DNA of 64,000 bases from an uncultured Candidatus Melainabacteria bacterium. GTDB taxonomy: Bacteria > Cyanobacteriota > Vampirovibrionia > Gastranaerophilales > Gastranaerophilaceae. A program made the translations under genes and the position numbers. Positions within the stretch are counted from its first letter, which is position 1. The number at the start of each line of letters is the position of its first letter. Location of the stretch: the NCBI GenBank assembly GCA_947525005.1, contig CANNUY010000001.1, positions 186,001-250,000 of the forward strand, read 5' to 3'. Of the stretch, positions 33,414-41,403 are shown in pieces. The notes beneath the pieces were generated by a model. The model did no database searches. It had not been told where the DNA came from and saw nothing but the letters and a program-made list of their open reading frames with translations.

Positions 33414-34727
33414 ATGAAATTATCTAATATTGTTGGGATTATTGCTGATGATTTGACAGGCGCAAATGATACAGCACTTCAGTTTAAAAAATGTGTTGCA
33501 GAAACAAAGATTTTGTTGAACCCTACTGCTCCACCAGAAAATGACAATAATACAGAAGTATGGGCGATTTCGACAGAATCAAGAAATGTCGCTCCCGAAA
33601 TCGCAAAACAAAAGATAAAATCTGCTTTAAAAACACTTAACACAAATCTCAATCTTGAACATTTTTACAAAAAAATTGATTCTACAATAAGAGGAAATAT
33701 AGCAGTTGAAACTCTTACAATGGTAGAAGAATTAGGATATGATTTAGCAATAATTATTCCTGCATTCCCAACAGAAGGCAGGATAACAGTTGGTGGATAT
33801 CATCTTTCAAAATGTGTGCCGATAGGTAGAACAGAAATGGCTCGTGATCCACATTCTCCGATTACAGAATCTCACGTTCCAACTTTGTTTAAAACTCAGC
33901 TTGGGAAAGAAAAAGCAGACTTAGTGGCTACCCTTGATTTGAAAACTATTATGAATGGTGCTGGTCCTATTCTTGTTAAAATAAATGAGCTTGTTAAACA
34001 AGGTAAAAAACTAATTGTTGCTGATGCTGTGAGTCTTGTGGATATTGAACAAATTGTGCTTGCAATAAACAAATCAAGTTATAAAATTTTACCTGCAGGT
34101 ACGGCTTCAACTGGTAGAGCTCTTGCTAAACAATGGCTTGAAGAACAAGATGACTCAGTAGAATGTGAAAAAATTACTGTACCTAAACTTCCTAAACTTA
34201 TTGTTTCTGGTAGTGCAACTCAAATAAATTCGACTCAAATAGAGCATCTTGAACAAAGCTATGATTATGACAATCTTGTATTTTTATCATTGACGCCTAA
34301 AAATATTATTGATGGTGTGACAGATGACGTTATTAACCATATTGTTGATAATTTGATGAGAGAAAATACTGTAATTGTTCATTCTTCAAAACTTTTAGAA
34401 AATTTTGATGGGTTCTCTGATGATTCATTAAAAGAAGAATTGACAAGACCGAAGTTTGCAATCAAGATTACTGATTATCTTGCAGAACTTACAAAACGTG
34501 TTCAAGAAAAGATAAACATAATATTGATATTATTAGGTGGTGAAACCTCGTTTAAGTGTTGTAATGCAATTTCTGCAACTGAATTAACTATGTTAGACGA
34601 AGTTGCTCCTGCGATTGCACTTTGTCATGATGAACATAATCAGTTGATTATTACGAAGTCTGGAAACTTAGGTACACCAAAAACTTTGATAGACATATTA
34701 CATTATATAGAAAAACATGAAGTATAG
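33414..34727 (+). CDS. Four-carbon acid sugar kinase family protein (DUF1537)
   Basis: This 437-aa kinase has the two DUF1537 domains: an N-terminal substrate domain (IIADDLTGANDTALQF near residue 8; FYKKIDSTIRGN near 83) and a C-terminal ATP domain (KLIVSGSATQINS about 260; ILLGGETSF near 376; GNLGTPKTLIDIL at the end). Characterised members phosphorylate D-threonate, D- or L-erythronate or similar acids at O4. The overlapping PdxA-like gene fits a D-threonate type pathway in which the 4-phosphate is oxidised and decarboxylated to dihydroxyacetone phosphate. That is inference from family knowledge. Confidence 0.88.
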   Translation: MKLSNIVGIIADDLTGANDTALQFKKCVAETKILLNPTAPPENDNNTEVWAISTESRNVAPEIAKQKIKSALKTLNTNLNLEHFYKKIDSTIRGNIAVETLTMVEELGYDLAIIIPAFPTEGRITVGGYHLSKCVPIGRTEMARDPHSPITESHVPTLFKTQLGKEKADLVATLDLKTIMNGAGPILVKINELVKQGKKLIVADAVSLVDIEQIVLAINKSSYKILPAGTASTGRALAKQWLEEQDDSVECEKITVPKLPKLIVSGSATQINSTQIEHLEQSYDYDNLVFLSLTPKNIIDGVTDDVINHIVDNLMRENTVIVHSSKLLENFDGFSDDSLKEELTRPKFAIKITDYLAELTKRVQEKINIILILLGGETSFKCCNAISATELTMLDEVAPAIALCHDEHNQLIITKSGNLGTPKTLIDILHYIEKHEV

Positions 34728-35640
34728 TAATAAAATAGCGATAACTACAGGTGATATAAACGGTATAGGTACAGAGGTTACGATTAAGGCACTTAATAGT
34801 CTTGATATTGACTCTGAAAAAATTGTGCTTATTACTAATAAAAAATCATTAGAATTGTATCCAAAATTGAATAAGGATTATGAAATCATAGATATACCTT
34901 TTGAGGGTGAGGTAGAGTTCGGGAAACTTACTAAAAATTCAGGTGAGTTCTCGTTTCAGGCATTAAAAAAAGCATGTGAGATTAGACCAAAGTTTATTGT
35001 GACAGCACCCATATCAAAAGAGGCTTTTCATCTTGCAGGACATAAATTCAATGGTCAAACAGAAGTACTCGAACATTATCTAGCAAGAGAAGGACAAAAG
35101 GCTGAGATGTTATTTGTATCAAATGGGTTTAATGTTTTGTTATTGACAAGGCATTGCGCTTTAAAAGATATAAAAATAACAGAAGAAATGATAATAGAAA
35201 AAGTTGAGCGTTTACAAGCTTTTTGGGAAAAACATTACAATTATTCAACTCCCAAATTTGCATTATGTTCATTAAACCCACATGCCGGAGAGGGTGGTAT
35301 ATTGGGTGATGAAGAAGAAACGATAATTATTCCTGCTGTAAATGAGTTGAGAAAAAATGGAATTGATATAACAAATCCACTTCCTGCAGATACGTTGTTT
35401 ATTGAGGCAGGTCAAAATTATATGAAGGGTAAAAAAGCGCCTTATGATTGTTATCTTGCGATGTATCATGATCAAGGGTTAATCCCAATAAAGACTGTTG
35501 CGAGCGAAAAGACTGTTAATATGACAATCGGGTTGGATATAATAAGGACTTCACCTTGTCATGGCACTGCGTTTGATATTGCAGGGAAAAATATTGCAAA
35601 CCCACAGTCAATGATTGAGGCTATTAAACAGGCACTTTAG
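34717..35640 (+). CDS. pdxA: PdxA-family 4-phosphate dehydrogenase (PdxA or PdxA2)
   Basis: This 307-aa enzyme is in the PdxA family, which oxidises 4-hydroxythreonine-4-phosphate (vitamin B6 route) or, in the PdxA2 branch, D-threonate/D-erythronate-4-phosphate. Motifs seen are ITTGDINGIGTEV, TAPISKEAF, the metal-binding His pair region GHKFNGQTEVLEHYL, SLNPHAGEGGILGDEE, and AMYHDQGLIPIKT. It overlaps the kinase by 11 nt. That coupling, and the absence of other pdx genes here, favours the PdxA2 catabolic role, but the sequence alone does not prove it. The protein is slightly short for PdxA. Confidence 0.85.
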   Translation: MKYSNKIAITTGDINGIGTEVTIKALNSLDIDSEKIVLITNKKSLELYPKLNKDYEIIDIPFEGEVEFGKLTKNSGEFSFQALKKACEIRPKFIVTAPISKEAFHLAGHKFNGQTEVLEHYLAREGQKAEMLFVSNGFNVLLLTRHCALKDIKITEEMIIEKVERLQAFWEKHYNYSTPKFALCSLNPHAGEGGILGDEEETIIIPAVNELRKNGIDITNPLPADTLFIEAGQNYMKGKKAPYDCYLAMYHDQGLIPIKTVASEKTVNMTIGLDIIRTSPCHGTAFDIAGKNIANPQSMIEAIKQAL

Positions 35641-35658
35641 TACTTGAATAATAAATGC

Positions 35659-37545
35659 TTATTGAACTCCTTGTTCTTCTTGCAATTCTTTAATTTGCAT
35701 TTGAACAGTCTTAGGTGCTTCATTTATGCAAGCAGGGTGAAGTTCTACGAAGTTTAACAATTTTTGATTGTTCATGTAGTTGTATTTGTCCATAAATGTA
35801 CGAACTTTTTCGTTTGCATTAAGATACAATTCGCCTGATGTATTGTTATCCATTGAATCAAAGAATGCTAAAATTTTCGGTTTAAATTTGTCTGGAATAT
35901 TGGTGTAGTTTTCAATAAGTTGGTTCATAGAAGAAGTAAAATTGTTTTTGAGTGCTGATTTTGCACGTTGATATTCAGCCATAGTTAGACCAGTGCCTTT
36001 GAAATCAAGGTATTCTTGAACATTAGAAAATGATTCTTTGTACTGGTTTGGTATTTCAACATTACTTCTTGAGTTTTGTTCCTGATATTGTTGAGAAGCT
36101 TCACGCAATTCATTGATGTAGTTAATTTGAATAGTATTTTGTTGAATAGGGTTTGTCATAGCCAAACTAGAAGTTTGGTTTGCTCCTGATGATGAATTTT
36201 TAGAGTTTGAAATTGTTTTGCCACTTGCAATTTCTGCTGAGTTTTCAACTATATTATTCAACATAGCTTTTCTTGTTTCATCTGTTGTGTTTTCAGAAAC
36301 GTATTTTGCTATTTCGTTTAATTTATCAATGTAATTAGCGTTGTTTTGGTAAAGTGTTGTTAAATGTTCAGCATCAGCGTTTTGCATAACTGTTTGTATA
36401 GCTAACGATTCAAGAGCTGAGTCACTTTCTTCATTGGATTGGTAGGTTTCAGAATATTTATTAGCTAATTCTAACAAATATTCAGGTGATATTTCTTGTC
36501 CCATTGACATAATGTAGTTCAAAGTGTCATTGTTTTTGAACAAGGTTTCCATGTATGATTTAGCAACAATTGCAAAATTTTCTTCTTCACCATTTTCTAT
36601 ATTTTTACCTGCAATTGATAATACAGTTGCCATATATGTTTGAGTTACAGAATTCTTTGCTAATTGTTTTAAATCATTTTCTGACAAATTGTCAAAATCA
36701 AATTTGCCAGCATATAATTCACGTTCTTTATCCGTTACGCCTTGTGTTTTTAATCTTTGTAATTCTTTGTTGAACTTGCTGTTTTCATTGGTTTCGTCTA
36801 AGTCAGCAGTGTATTTTTCGTTCATTGATTGAGCAAGTAATGAACCTTTATTTTTCCAGTCTGCACTGTCCCATTTTTCTTCTGAAATATTAAGGGCTTT
36901 TGCGACATCGTCTAATGGCATATTTGAGTATGTCATATCAGCTTTGCTAAAATCAACGTGTTGTTTAATTAATTCACCAAGTAGTTCATGACGTTGTTCG
37001 TGTGTCATTGAACTAAATTTTTCGTATAGGATTTTAGTATCAGTAGAGTTTGCATCAATTCCGCTCTTTTTCATTATTGCTTCAAACTTTTTTTCACTCA
37101 TTCCAAGTGAGTTTACTGGTTCATTTGATGTATTAGAAACTTGTGCAGTTTGTTCTGCTTGGTTTGAATGAGAAGTTTTTGTTATTGAACTTGTTTGAGT
37201 TGTTTTTGATTTGTGTTTTGTTTCTGTTTTTGTTTGTTCAGTAACTAATTGTAGGGTTTCTGTTTTATCGGTTTTCTGTTCAGAAGATTTAGGTTTTATA
37301 CCTAATTCTTGTTCTGAATAAACATCGTATTCATTTTGCGATATAACCTCATCGTTATCAGTATTATATTTTGTAAACAAGCTACTTAAAGAATTGTTTG
37401 CTAAGGCTTCTGCTTTAGTTAATCCAACACGGAAAATTCCTGCAGAGTCTTGTTTTTGTGGTTGTATTTCTGTTGTATTACCTGAAGCTAATTGTGTATC
37501 GTTCTTTTGTCGTATTTCAGGGTTTGTGTTCATTTCTGAAATCAT
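35659..37545 (-). CDS. Large EF-hand-like, Gln/Ser-rich protein of unknown function
   Basis: This 628-aa protein has no signal peptide. Near residue 60 a single EF-hand-like loop (YNTDNDEVISQNEY, ligands N, D, D, S and E) follows GLTKAEALANNSLSSLF. A Thr/Gln-rich linker (90-145) leads to a long helical body (150-460), then a second linker and a C-terminal helical part (VEIPNQYKESFSNVQEYLDF). Such one-EF-hand starts recur in proteins of the same lineage, as I recall. AGAG lies upstream of the ATG. Possibly a secreted effector or structural protein; no function can be assigned. Confidence 0.65.
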   Translation of the reverse strand: MISEMNTNPEIRQKNDTQLASGNTTEIQPQKQDSAGIFRVGLTKAEALANNSLSSLFTKYNTDNDEVISQNEYDVYSEQELGIKPKSSEQKTDKTETLQLVTEQTKTETKHKSKTTQTSSITKTSHSNQAEQTAQVSNTSNEPVNSLGMSEKKFEAIMKKSGIDANSTDTKILYEKFSSMTHEQRHELLGELIKQHVDFSKADMTYSNMPLDDVAKALNISEEKWDSADWKNKGSLLAQSMNEKYTADLDETNENSKFNKELQRLKTQGVTDKERELYAGKFDFDNLSENDLKQLAKNSVTQTYMATVLSIAGKNIENGEEENFAIVAKSYMETLFKNNDTLNYIMSMGQEISPEYLLELANKYSETYQSNEESDSALESLAIQTVMQNADAEHLTTLYQNNANYIDKLNEIAKYVSENTTDETRKAMLNNIVENSAEIASGKTISNSKNSSSGANQTSSLAMTNPIQQNTIQINYINELREASQQYQEQNSRSNVEIPNQYKESFSNVQEYLDFKGTGLTMAEYQRAKSALKNNFTSSMNQLIENYTNIPDKFKPKILAFFDSMDNNTSGELYLNANEKVRTFMDKYNYMNNQKLLNFVELHPACINEAPKTVQMQIKELQEEQGVQ

Positions 37546-37678
37546 AATAAAGCTCTTTTTTTTCTTCTAGTACATGTATAAAAAGTGTTTAAAGTGCACT
37601 GAATTTCATGGTTTCCATGATTTGTTACATTTGTAATATTTGGTGATAAAATAGAAGTATATAATAAGGAGTAAAAAT

Positions 37679-38962
37679 ATGGTTAAATCGATAATATTAG
37701 CAGCAGGTAAAGGTACAAGAATGAAGTCAGACACTCCAAAAGTGTTACATCAAATATTCAATAAAACACTTTTGGGTTATGTAATAGATGCAGTTAATAA
37801 TACTAAATTAGCTGATGAAAATTACGTAATTGTTGGTCATCAGGCTGAAAAAGTTGAAGAATATGTAAATGAACATTATGATAATGCAAGAACAGTGCTT
37901 CAATCACCTCAACTTGGTACAGGTCATGCTGTTAGTATGGTTTGTCCATATCTTGAAGAATTTGAGGGCGAAGTTATTATATTGTGTGGTGATACACCTT
38001 TGATTACTTCAGAAACTCTAAAAACATTTATTGCAGGTCATAGAGAATTAAATTCTGATATAACAGTAATGAGTGCTGTTTTTGATAACCCTACAAATTA
38101 TGGAAGAATTGTTAGAAATGATGATGGTTCACTAAATTCGATTGTAGAAGAAAAAGATGCAACAGTTGAACAAAAGGCTATCAAAGAAATAAATGCAGGT
38201 ATATATTGTTTGAACTGGGCAAAGGTTAAAAACTCATTCTCTCAATTGAAAACAAACAATGCTCAAGGTGAGTATTATTTAACAGATATTATTAAATGGG
38301 GTAATGAAAACGGACTTAGTGTAAATGCTCATATTCTTGAACGTAACGAAGAAATATATGGTATAAATTCTAAAATAAATCTTGCAGAAGCAACAAAGAT
38401 TATGAATAATAGAACACTAAATCGCTTGATGTCAGAAGGTGTTACTATTGTTGACCCATCATCAACTTGGATTGATGAAGAAACTGAAATCGGCAAAGAT
38501 ACTATTATTTATCCATCTACTTATATCGAGGGTAAAAATAAGATTGGTTCACATTGTAAAATAGGACCTTTTGCACATTTAAGAGGTGACGTTGTTTTAG
38601 AGGATTATGTTAAGGTCGGTAATTTTGTTGAGGTTAAGAAGGCAACTATCAAATCTCATACAAACGCTTGCCATTTGACATATATTGGAGATAGTGAAAT
38701 TGGCTCTAATGTAAATATTGGTGCTGGTACGATTACTGCAAATTATAACCCATTGAACAAGGTTAAAAGCAAGACTGTTATCAAGGATAATGTAAAAATT
38801 GGCTCAAACTCTGTTCTTGTAGCACCTGTAAAGGTTGAAGAAGGTGCAAATGTTGGTGCTTTGAGTATTATTACTAAAGATGTTCCAGAATGGTCTTTGG
38901 CTATTACAAGAGCTCCAATGAAAGTGTTTAAGGATTGGGTTAAAAGCAAACTTGGCAAATAA
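37679..38962 (+). CDS. glmU: Bifunctional UDP-GlcNAc pyrophosphorylase/GlcN-1-P acetyltransferase
   Basis: This 427-aa enzyme makes UDP-GlcNAc for peptidoglycan and lipid A. The uridylyltransferase half has LAAGKGTRMKSDTPKVLH, LGTGHAVSM and VILCGDTPLI with the catalytic Asp. The C-terminal left-handed beta-helix has hexapeptide repeats from about residue 255, with the acetyl-CoA site region TYIGDSEIGSNVNIGAGTI and ANYNPLNK. It is about 25 aa shorter than E. coli GlmU, mostly at the C-terminal tail. AAGGAG precedes the ATG. The Fe-S gene starts 1 nt after its stop codon. Confidence 0.96.
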   Translation: MVKSIILAAGKGTRMKSDTPKVLHQIFNKTLLGYVIDAVNNTKLADENYVIVGHQAEKVEEYVNEHYDNARTVLQSPQLGTGHAVSMVCPYLEEFEGEVIILCGDTPLITSETLKTFIAGHRELNSDITVMSAVFDNPTNYGRIVRNDDGSLNSIVEEKDATVEQKAIKEINAGIYCLNWAKVKNSFSQLKTNNAQGEYYLTDIIKWGNENGLSVNAHILERNEEIYGINSKINLAEATKIMNNRTLNRLMSEGVTIVDPSSTWIDEETEIGKDTIIYPSTYIEGKNKIGSHCKIGPFAHLRGDVVLEDYVKVGNFVEVKKATIKSHTNACHLTYIGDSEIGSNVNIGAGTITANYNPLNKVKSKTVIKDNVKIGSNSVLVAPVKVEEGANVGALSIITKDVPEWSLAITRAPMKVFKDWVKSKLGK

Positions 38963-38963
38963 T

Positions 38964-40064
38964 ATGAAAAAACTTGAGGACTTCAAAGAAGAGATACATC
39001 GCTGTTCAAAATGTGGAATTTGCCAGCATGCCTGCCCTGTTTATCAAGAATTGGGCAATGATTGTGCTGTGTCTAGAGGTCAGTTTATTATGCTTGATGG
39101 TGTGATAAAAGGTGACTTGAAACTTAACAAGAATATTAATAAGTATCTCGATTTATGCCTAAAATGTAATAAATGTAAATCTGCATGTCCTACTAGTATT
39201 GATGTTGTTCAGATTATTTTGAGTGCAAAATATGAATATTTGAAAAATAACTTTTGGGGTAAACTGGAGAATGCTTTGTATTCGTTTTTGGAATCAAAGC
39301 TTGTTTTTAATAACGCATTAAACTTTGTTGGGAAAATTTCTAGATTGCTTAAACCTAAAAAGGTTCAAACAAAACTAGAATCATCTAGCGCAAAAGCTAT
39401 TTATTTTGGTGGGTGTATTGAAAAATTCAGACCTGATATAAGAGATTACGTGATTGAACTTTTGAATAAGATGAATATTGAAGTAATTGGTGTAAACTTT
39501 AATTGTTGTGGTATGCCGTTTTTAACGACTGGTAATCTTGATAGATTTGAGGAGCAAAAACAAGAAAATCTTAAGAAACTTGAAGAACTTGAGTATGATT
39601 TTATTGTGACTGATTGTGCAAGCTGTGAATACGTTTTAGATGAACTTTATACAAATGGTGATTTGAAAAAAAATGGAAAGTTAAAGAGCATTTATGAGCT
39701 TATCGCTGAAAGCGATTTGGAGTTTGTCGCTAAGAAGCCGGTGGCTATTACTTATCATAAACCTTGCCATGAAAAACATTTTGAAGAAATAAAACGAGTT
39801 TTTGAAAAATGCAAGAACGTAGAATATAAAGAGATGAACGATTATGATAGTTGTTGTGGTCTTGCAGGGTTAGAACATTTATCAACAATTAAAACTGTTT
39901 CTAGAATAATAAAGAAAAAAGGACAAAATATTTTAGATGTCGGGGTTGATATTCTGACTACGAGTTGTGTTGGGTGTTTGGTGGCTACAAAGATTTCTAC
40001 TTTGTTTAAACAAAAAACAAAGAGATTGATAACATTTTTGAAAGAAGAATGCCGTTGTAAGTAG
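38964..40064 (+). CDS. (Fe-S)-binding protein, GlcF-like glycolate/lactate oxidase subunit
   Basis: This 366-aa protein has two 4Fe-4S motifs (CSKCGICQHACPVYQ near 13 and CLKCNKCKSACPTS near 65) and two CCG domains (FNCCGMPF near 180; DYDSCCGLAGLEH near 295, each with an upstream partner Cys, GGCIEKF and KPCHEKH). This is the layout of GlcF, GlpC and LutA, electron-transfer subunits for FAD oxidoreductases at the membrane. The catalytic flavoprotein partner (GlcD type) is not in the window. The ATG at 38964 is used; the in-frame codon at 38952 lies inside glmU and adds nothing conserved. Confidence 0.85.
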   Translation: MKKLEDFKEEIHRCSKCGICQHACPVYQELGNDCAVSRGQFIMLDGVIKGDLKLNKNINKYLDLCLKCNKCKSACPTSIDVVQIILSAKYEYLKNNFWGKLENALYSFLESKLVFNNALNFVGKISRLLKPKKVQTKLESSSAKAIYFGGCIEKFRPDIRDYVIELLNKMNIEVIGVNFNCCGMPFLTTGNLDRFEEQKQENLKKLEELEYDFIVTDCASCEYVLDELYTNGDLKKNGKLKSIYELIAESDLEFVAKKPVAITYHKPCHEKHFEEIKRVFEKCKNVEYKEMNDYDSCCGLAGLEHLSTIKTVSRIIKKKGQNILDVGVDILTTSCVGCLVATKISTLFKQKTKRLITFLKEECRCK

Positions 40065-40083
40065 ATTTTGATGATATTTTACA

Positions 40084-40330
40084 CGTCATTGTGAGTCGTG
40101 AACAACGTGAAACGATGTGGCAATCCATAAATCAACGGTTCTGTGAATTGTAGGTTGGGGTTTCTACCCCAACAAAAATATGTTCAGATGTTCAGGGGGA
40201 TCCTTCGGCTGCTAACTCCTGCGGTCGCGTTAAACGGCAGTTCCGTGTTTTACCTGCAGATTTTCAATCTTTAGTAAAACACTCCAGCCTCTGCTCCCTT
40301 GGCTCTGGATGACAGGCTGGAATCCCTACA
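40084..40330. repeat. Mosaic intergenic repeat element 8
   Basis: It fills most of the gap 40065-40453. Modules: CGTCATTGTGAGTCGTG..GATGTGGCAATCC (40084-40126), CATAAATCAACGGTTCTG, TTGGGG-TTTCTA-CCCCAA (40155-40172), CTGCGGTCGCGTTAAACGG, a GTGTTTTAC/GTAAAACAC stem, and GGCTCTGGATGACAGGCTGGAATCCCTAC. The GCGTTAAACGG module joins a different core stem here than in elements 2 and 11. Confidence 0.85.
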
Positions 40331-40453
40331 AACAACAATAAAATACTTCCTTACAATCTTATTTTTCATGAACTTATGTAAAAAATACTTCATTTAGTTG
40401 ATGTTTTTTTTAATATAGTACAAGATAATACGGTAGAGGGGGATTGTAAATAG

Positions 40454-40804
40454 ATGTTTGATAATTTAGATTACGAAATAATATCTAAGACACAAACTAA
40501 TAATAAGATATTACAAAATACAGTATCTGATGATTTGTTTGCAAAAACAATCTCTTATTCAGGTATACAAAACAATTTTCATATTGATATACCTGAGATT
40601 TTGAGTTATGAAAAACACTTAGAAGACCGTAAAAATGATATTAAAAAGTTTACTGAGCTTGCAATAAGTGATGTTGAGAACCTTTCTCATAATGATTTAG
40701 TTATGGAGATTTATAAAAACGGTTTTTGTGGTTCAGAATTTGAATCAGAAATTTTATCAGAACTATCAAATAATGAAAAATTGTTAAAAGATTTGGGTTT
40801 GTAA
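40454..40804 (+). CDS. Protein of unknown function (116 aa)
   Basis: I recognise no family. The 116-aa acidic protein is polar and mostly helical (LSYEKHLEDRKNDIKKFTE and FESEILSELSNNEKLLKDL) and has no signal or membrane segment. Only a GAGGGGGATTG site, 10 nt before the ATG, supports translation; the site is strong. It stands alone between two repeat elements, so it may be a lone accessory gene. A -10-like TATAGTAC lies near 40415. Nothing around it hints at function. Confidence 0.6.
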   Translation: MFDNLDYEIISKTQTNNKILQNTVSDDLFAKTISYSGIQNNFHIDIPEILSYEKHLEDRKNDIKKFTELAISDVENLSHNDLVMEIYKNGFCGSEFESEILSELSNNEKLLKDLGL

Positions 40805-40817
40805 TATTAAAGTAATT

Positions 40818-41140
40818 GTCATTACGAAACTCAAACTATGTTTGAGCTGTGGCAATCCATAAACTAACGGTTCTGCAAATTGTAGGTTGGGGTTTCCACC
40901 CCAACAAAATATGTTCAGAGGGATGCTGAAACGGTCTTGGATTATTGTTTCACTTACCTCTCATAAAACAATACTTAATTGTTTTATTCGGCAGAGTGCA
41001 GTCGCTCATTTTATTCGCTCTGCAAATATTATTCGCTATGCTCCGTGCCACTTCGAGTTTCGGACTATGTCCTCACACCCTCTCACAAAACAATACTCAA
41101 TTGTTTTGTTCGGCAGAGTACAAAATCCGCAGTTCAGCAT
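40818..41140. repeat. Mosaic intergenic repeat element 9 (two hairpin copies)
   Basis: It covers about half of the 599-nt gap 40805-41403. Modules: TGTCATTACGAAACTCAAAC..GTTTGAGCTGTGGCAATCC, CTAACGGTTCTG, TTGGGGTTTCCACCCCAA, and two CTCTC...GGCAGAG hairpins at 40958-40996 and 41080-41118. The first hairpin has ATAAAACAAT/ATTGTTTTAT, the second ACAAAACAAT/ATTGTTTTGT. Short open frames across it translate the repeat and are not genes. Confidence 0.88.
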
Positions 41141-41218
41141 GACATGTTCAATCAATACAGCAACAAACCTTAAATAACATGGATATAATTACAAAGAATT
41201 AGTTATAAAGAATTATCT

Positions 41219-41237
41219 ATGTAACAGAACGTTACAT
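41219..41237. promoter_or_regulatory. Palindrome upstream of glgP
   Basis: ATGTAAC-AGAAC-GTTACAT has two perfect 7-nt arms. It lies about 70 nt upstream of the glgP -35 box, so activator or operator function is possible. Confidence 0.4.
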
Positions 41238-41308
41238 TTTTAAGCTCTGAAAAGTACCAGTTTAACAGGGTTTTTTATAACTTGTGGTAAAAACTTTATA
41301 GAAAAATA

Positions 41309-41337
41309 TTGAAATTATGCTATGTTGTTGGTATAAA
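41309..41337 (+). promoter_or_regulatory. glgP promoter
   Basis: TTGAAA (41309-41314), a 17-nt spacer and TATAAA (41332-41337). Initiation near 41344 gives a 60-nt leader that includes a CTATATA/TATATAG hairpin (41348-41366). Confidence 0.6.
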
Positions 41338-41403
41338 TGAGAAAGTTCTATATATTTTTATATAGTTCTAAAGTATTATAAGAAAAAAGTAAAGGATTTA
41401 ATT

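Noticed and set aside
38743..38986. Open frames of 60-71 aa on the minus strand inside glmU
   Set aside because: Shadow frames of a well-supported gene.
40887..41177. Three overlapping open frames of 64-96 aa with peptides such as KTILNCF
   Set aside because: They translate the repeat hairpins of element 9; similar peptides arise from elements 3 and 5. No ribosome sites.
17854..41226. TGTTACA/TGTAACA heptamer before several genes (17854, 23072, 24051, 33019, 37623, 41220) as a regulon operator
   Set aside because: In at least one case (33019) it is part of an extended -10 box (TGT-TACAAT), and the others do not share spacing. Enrichment was not computed.
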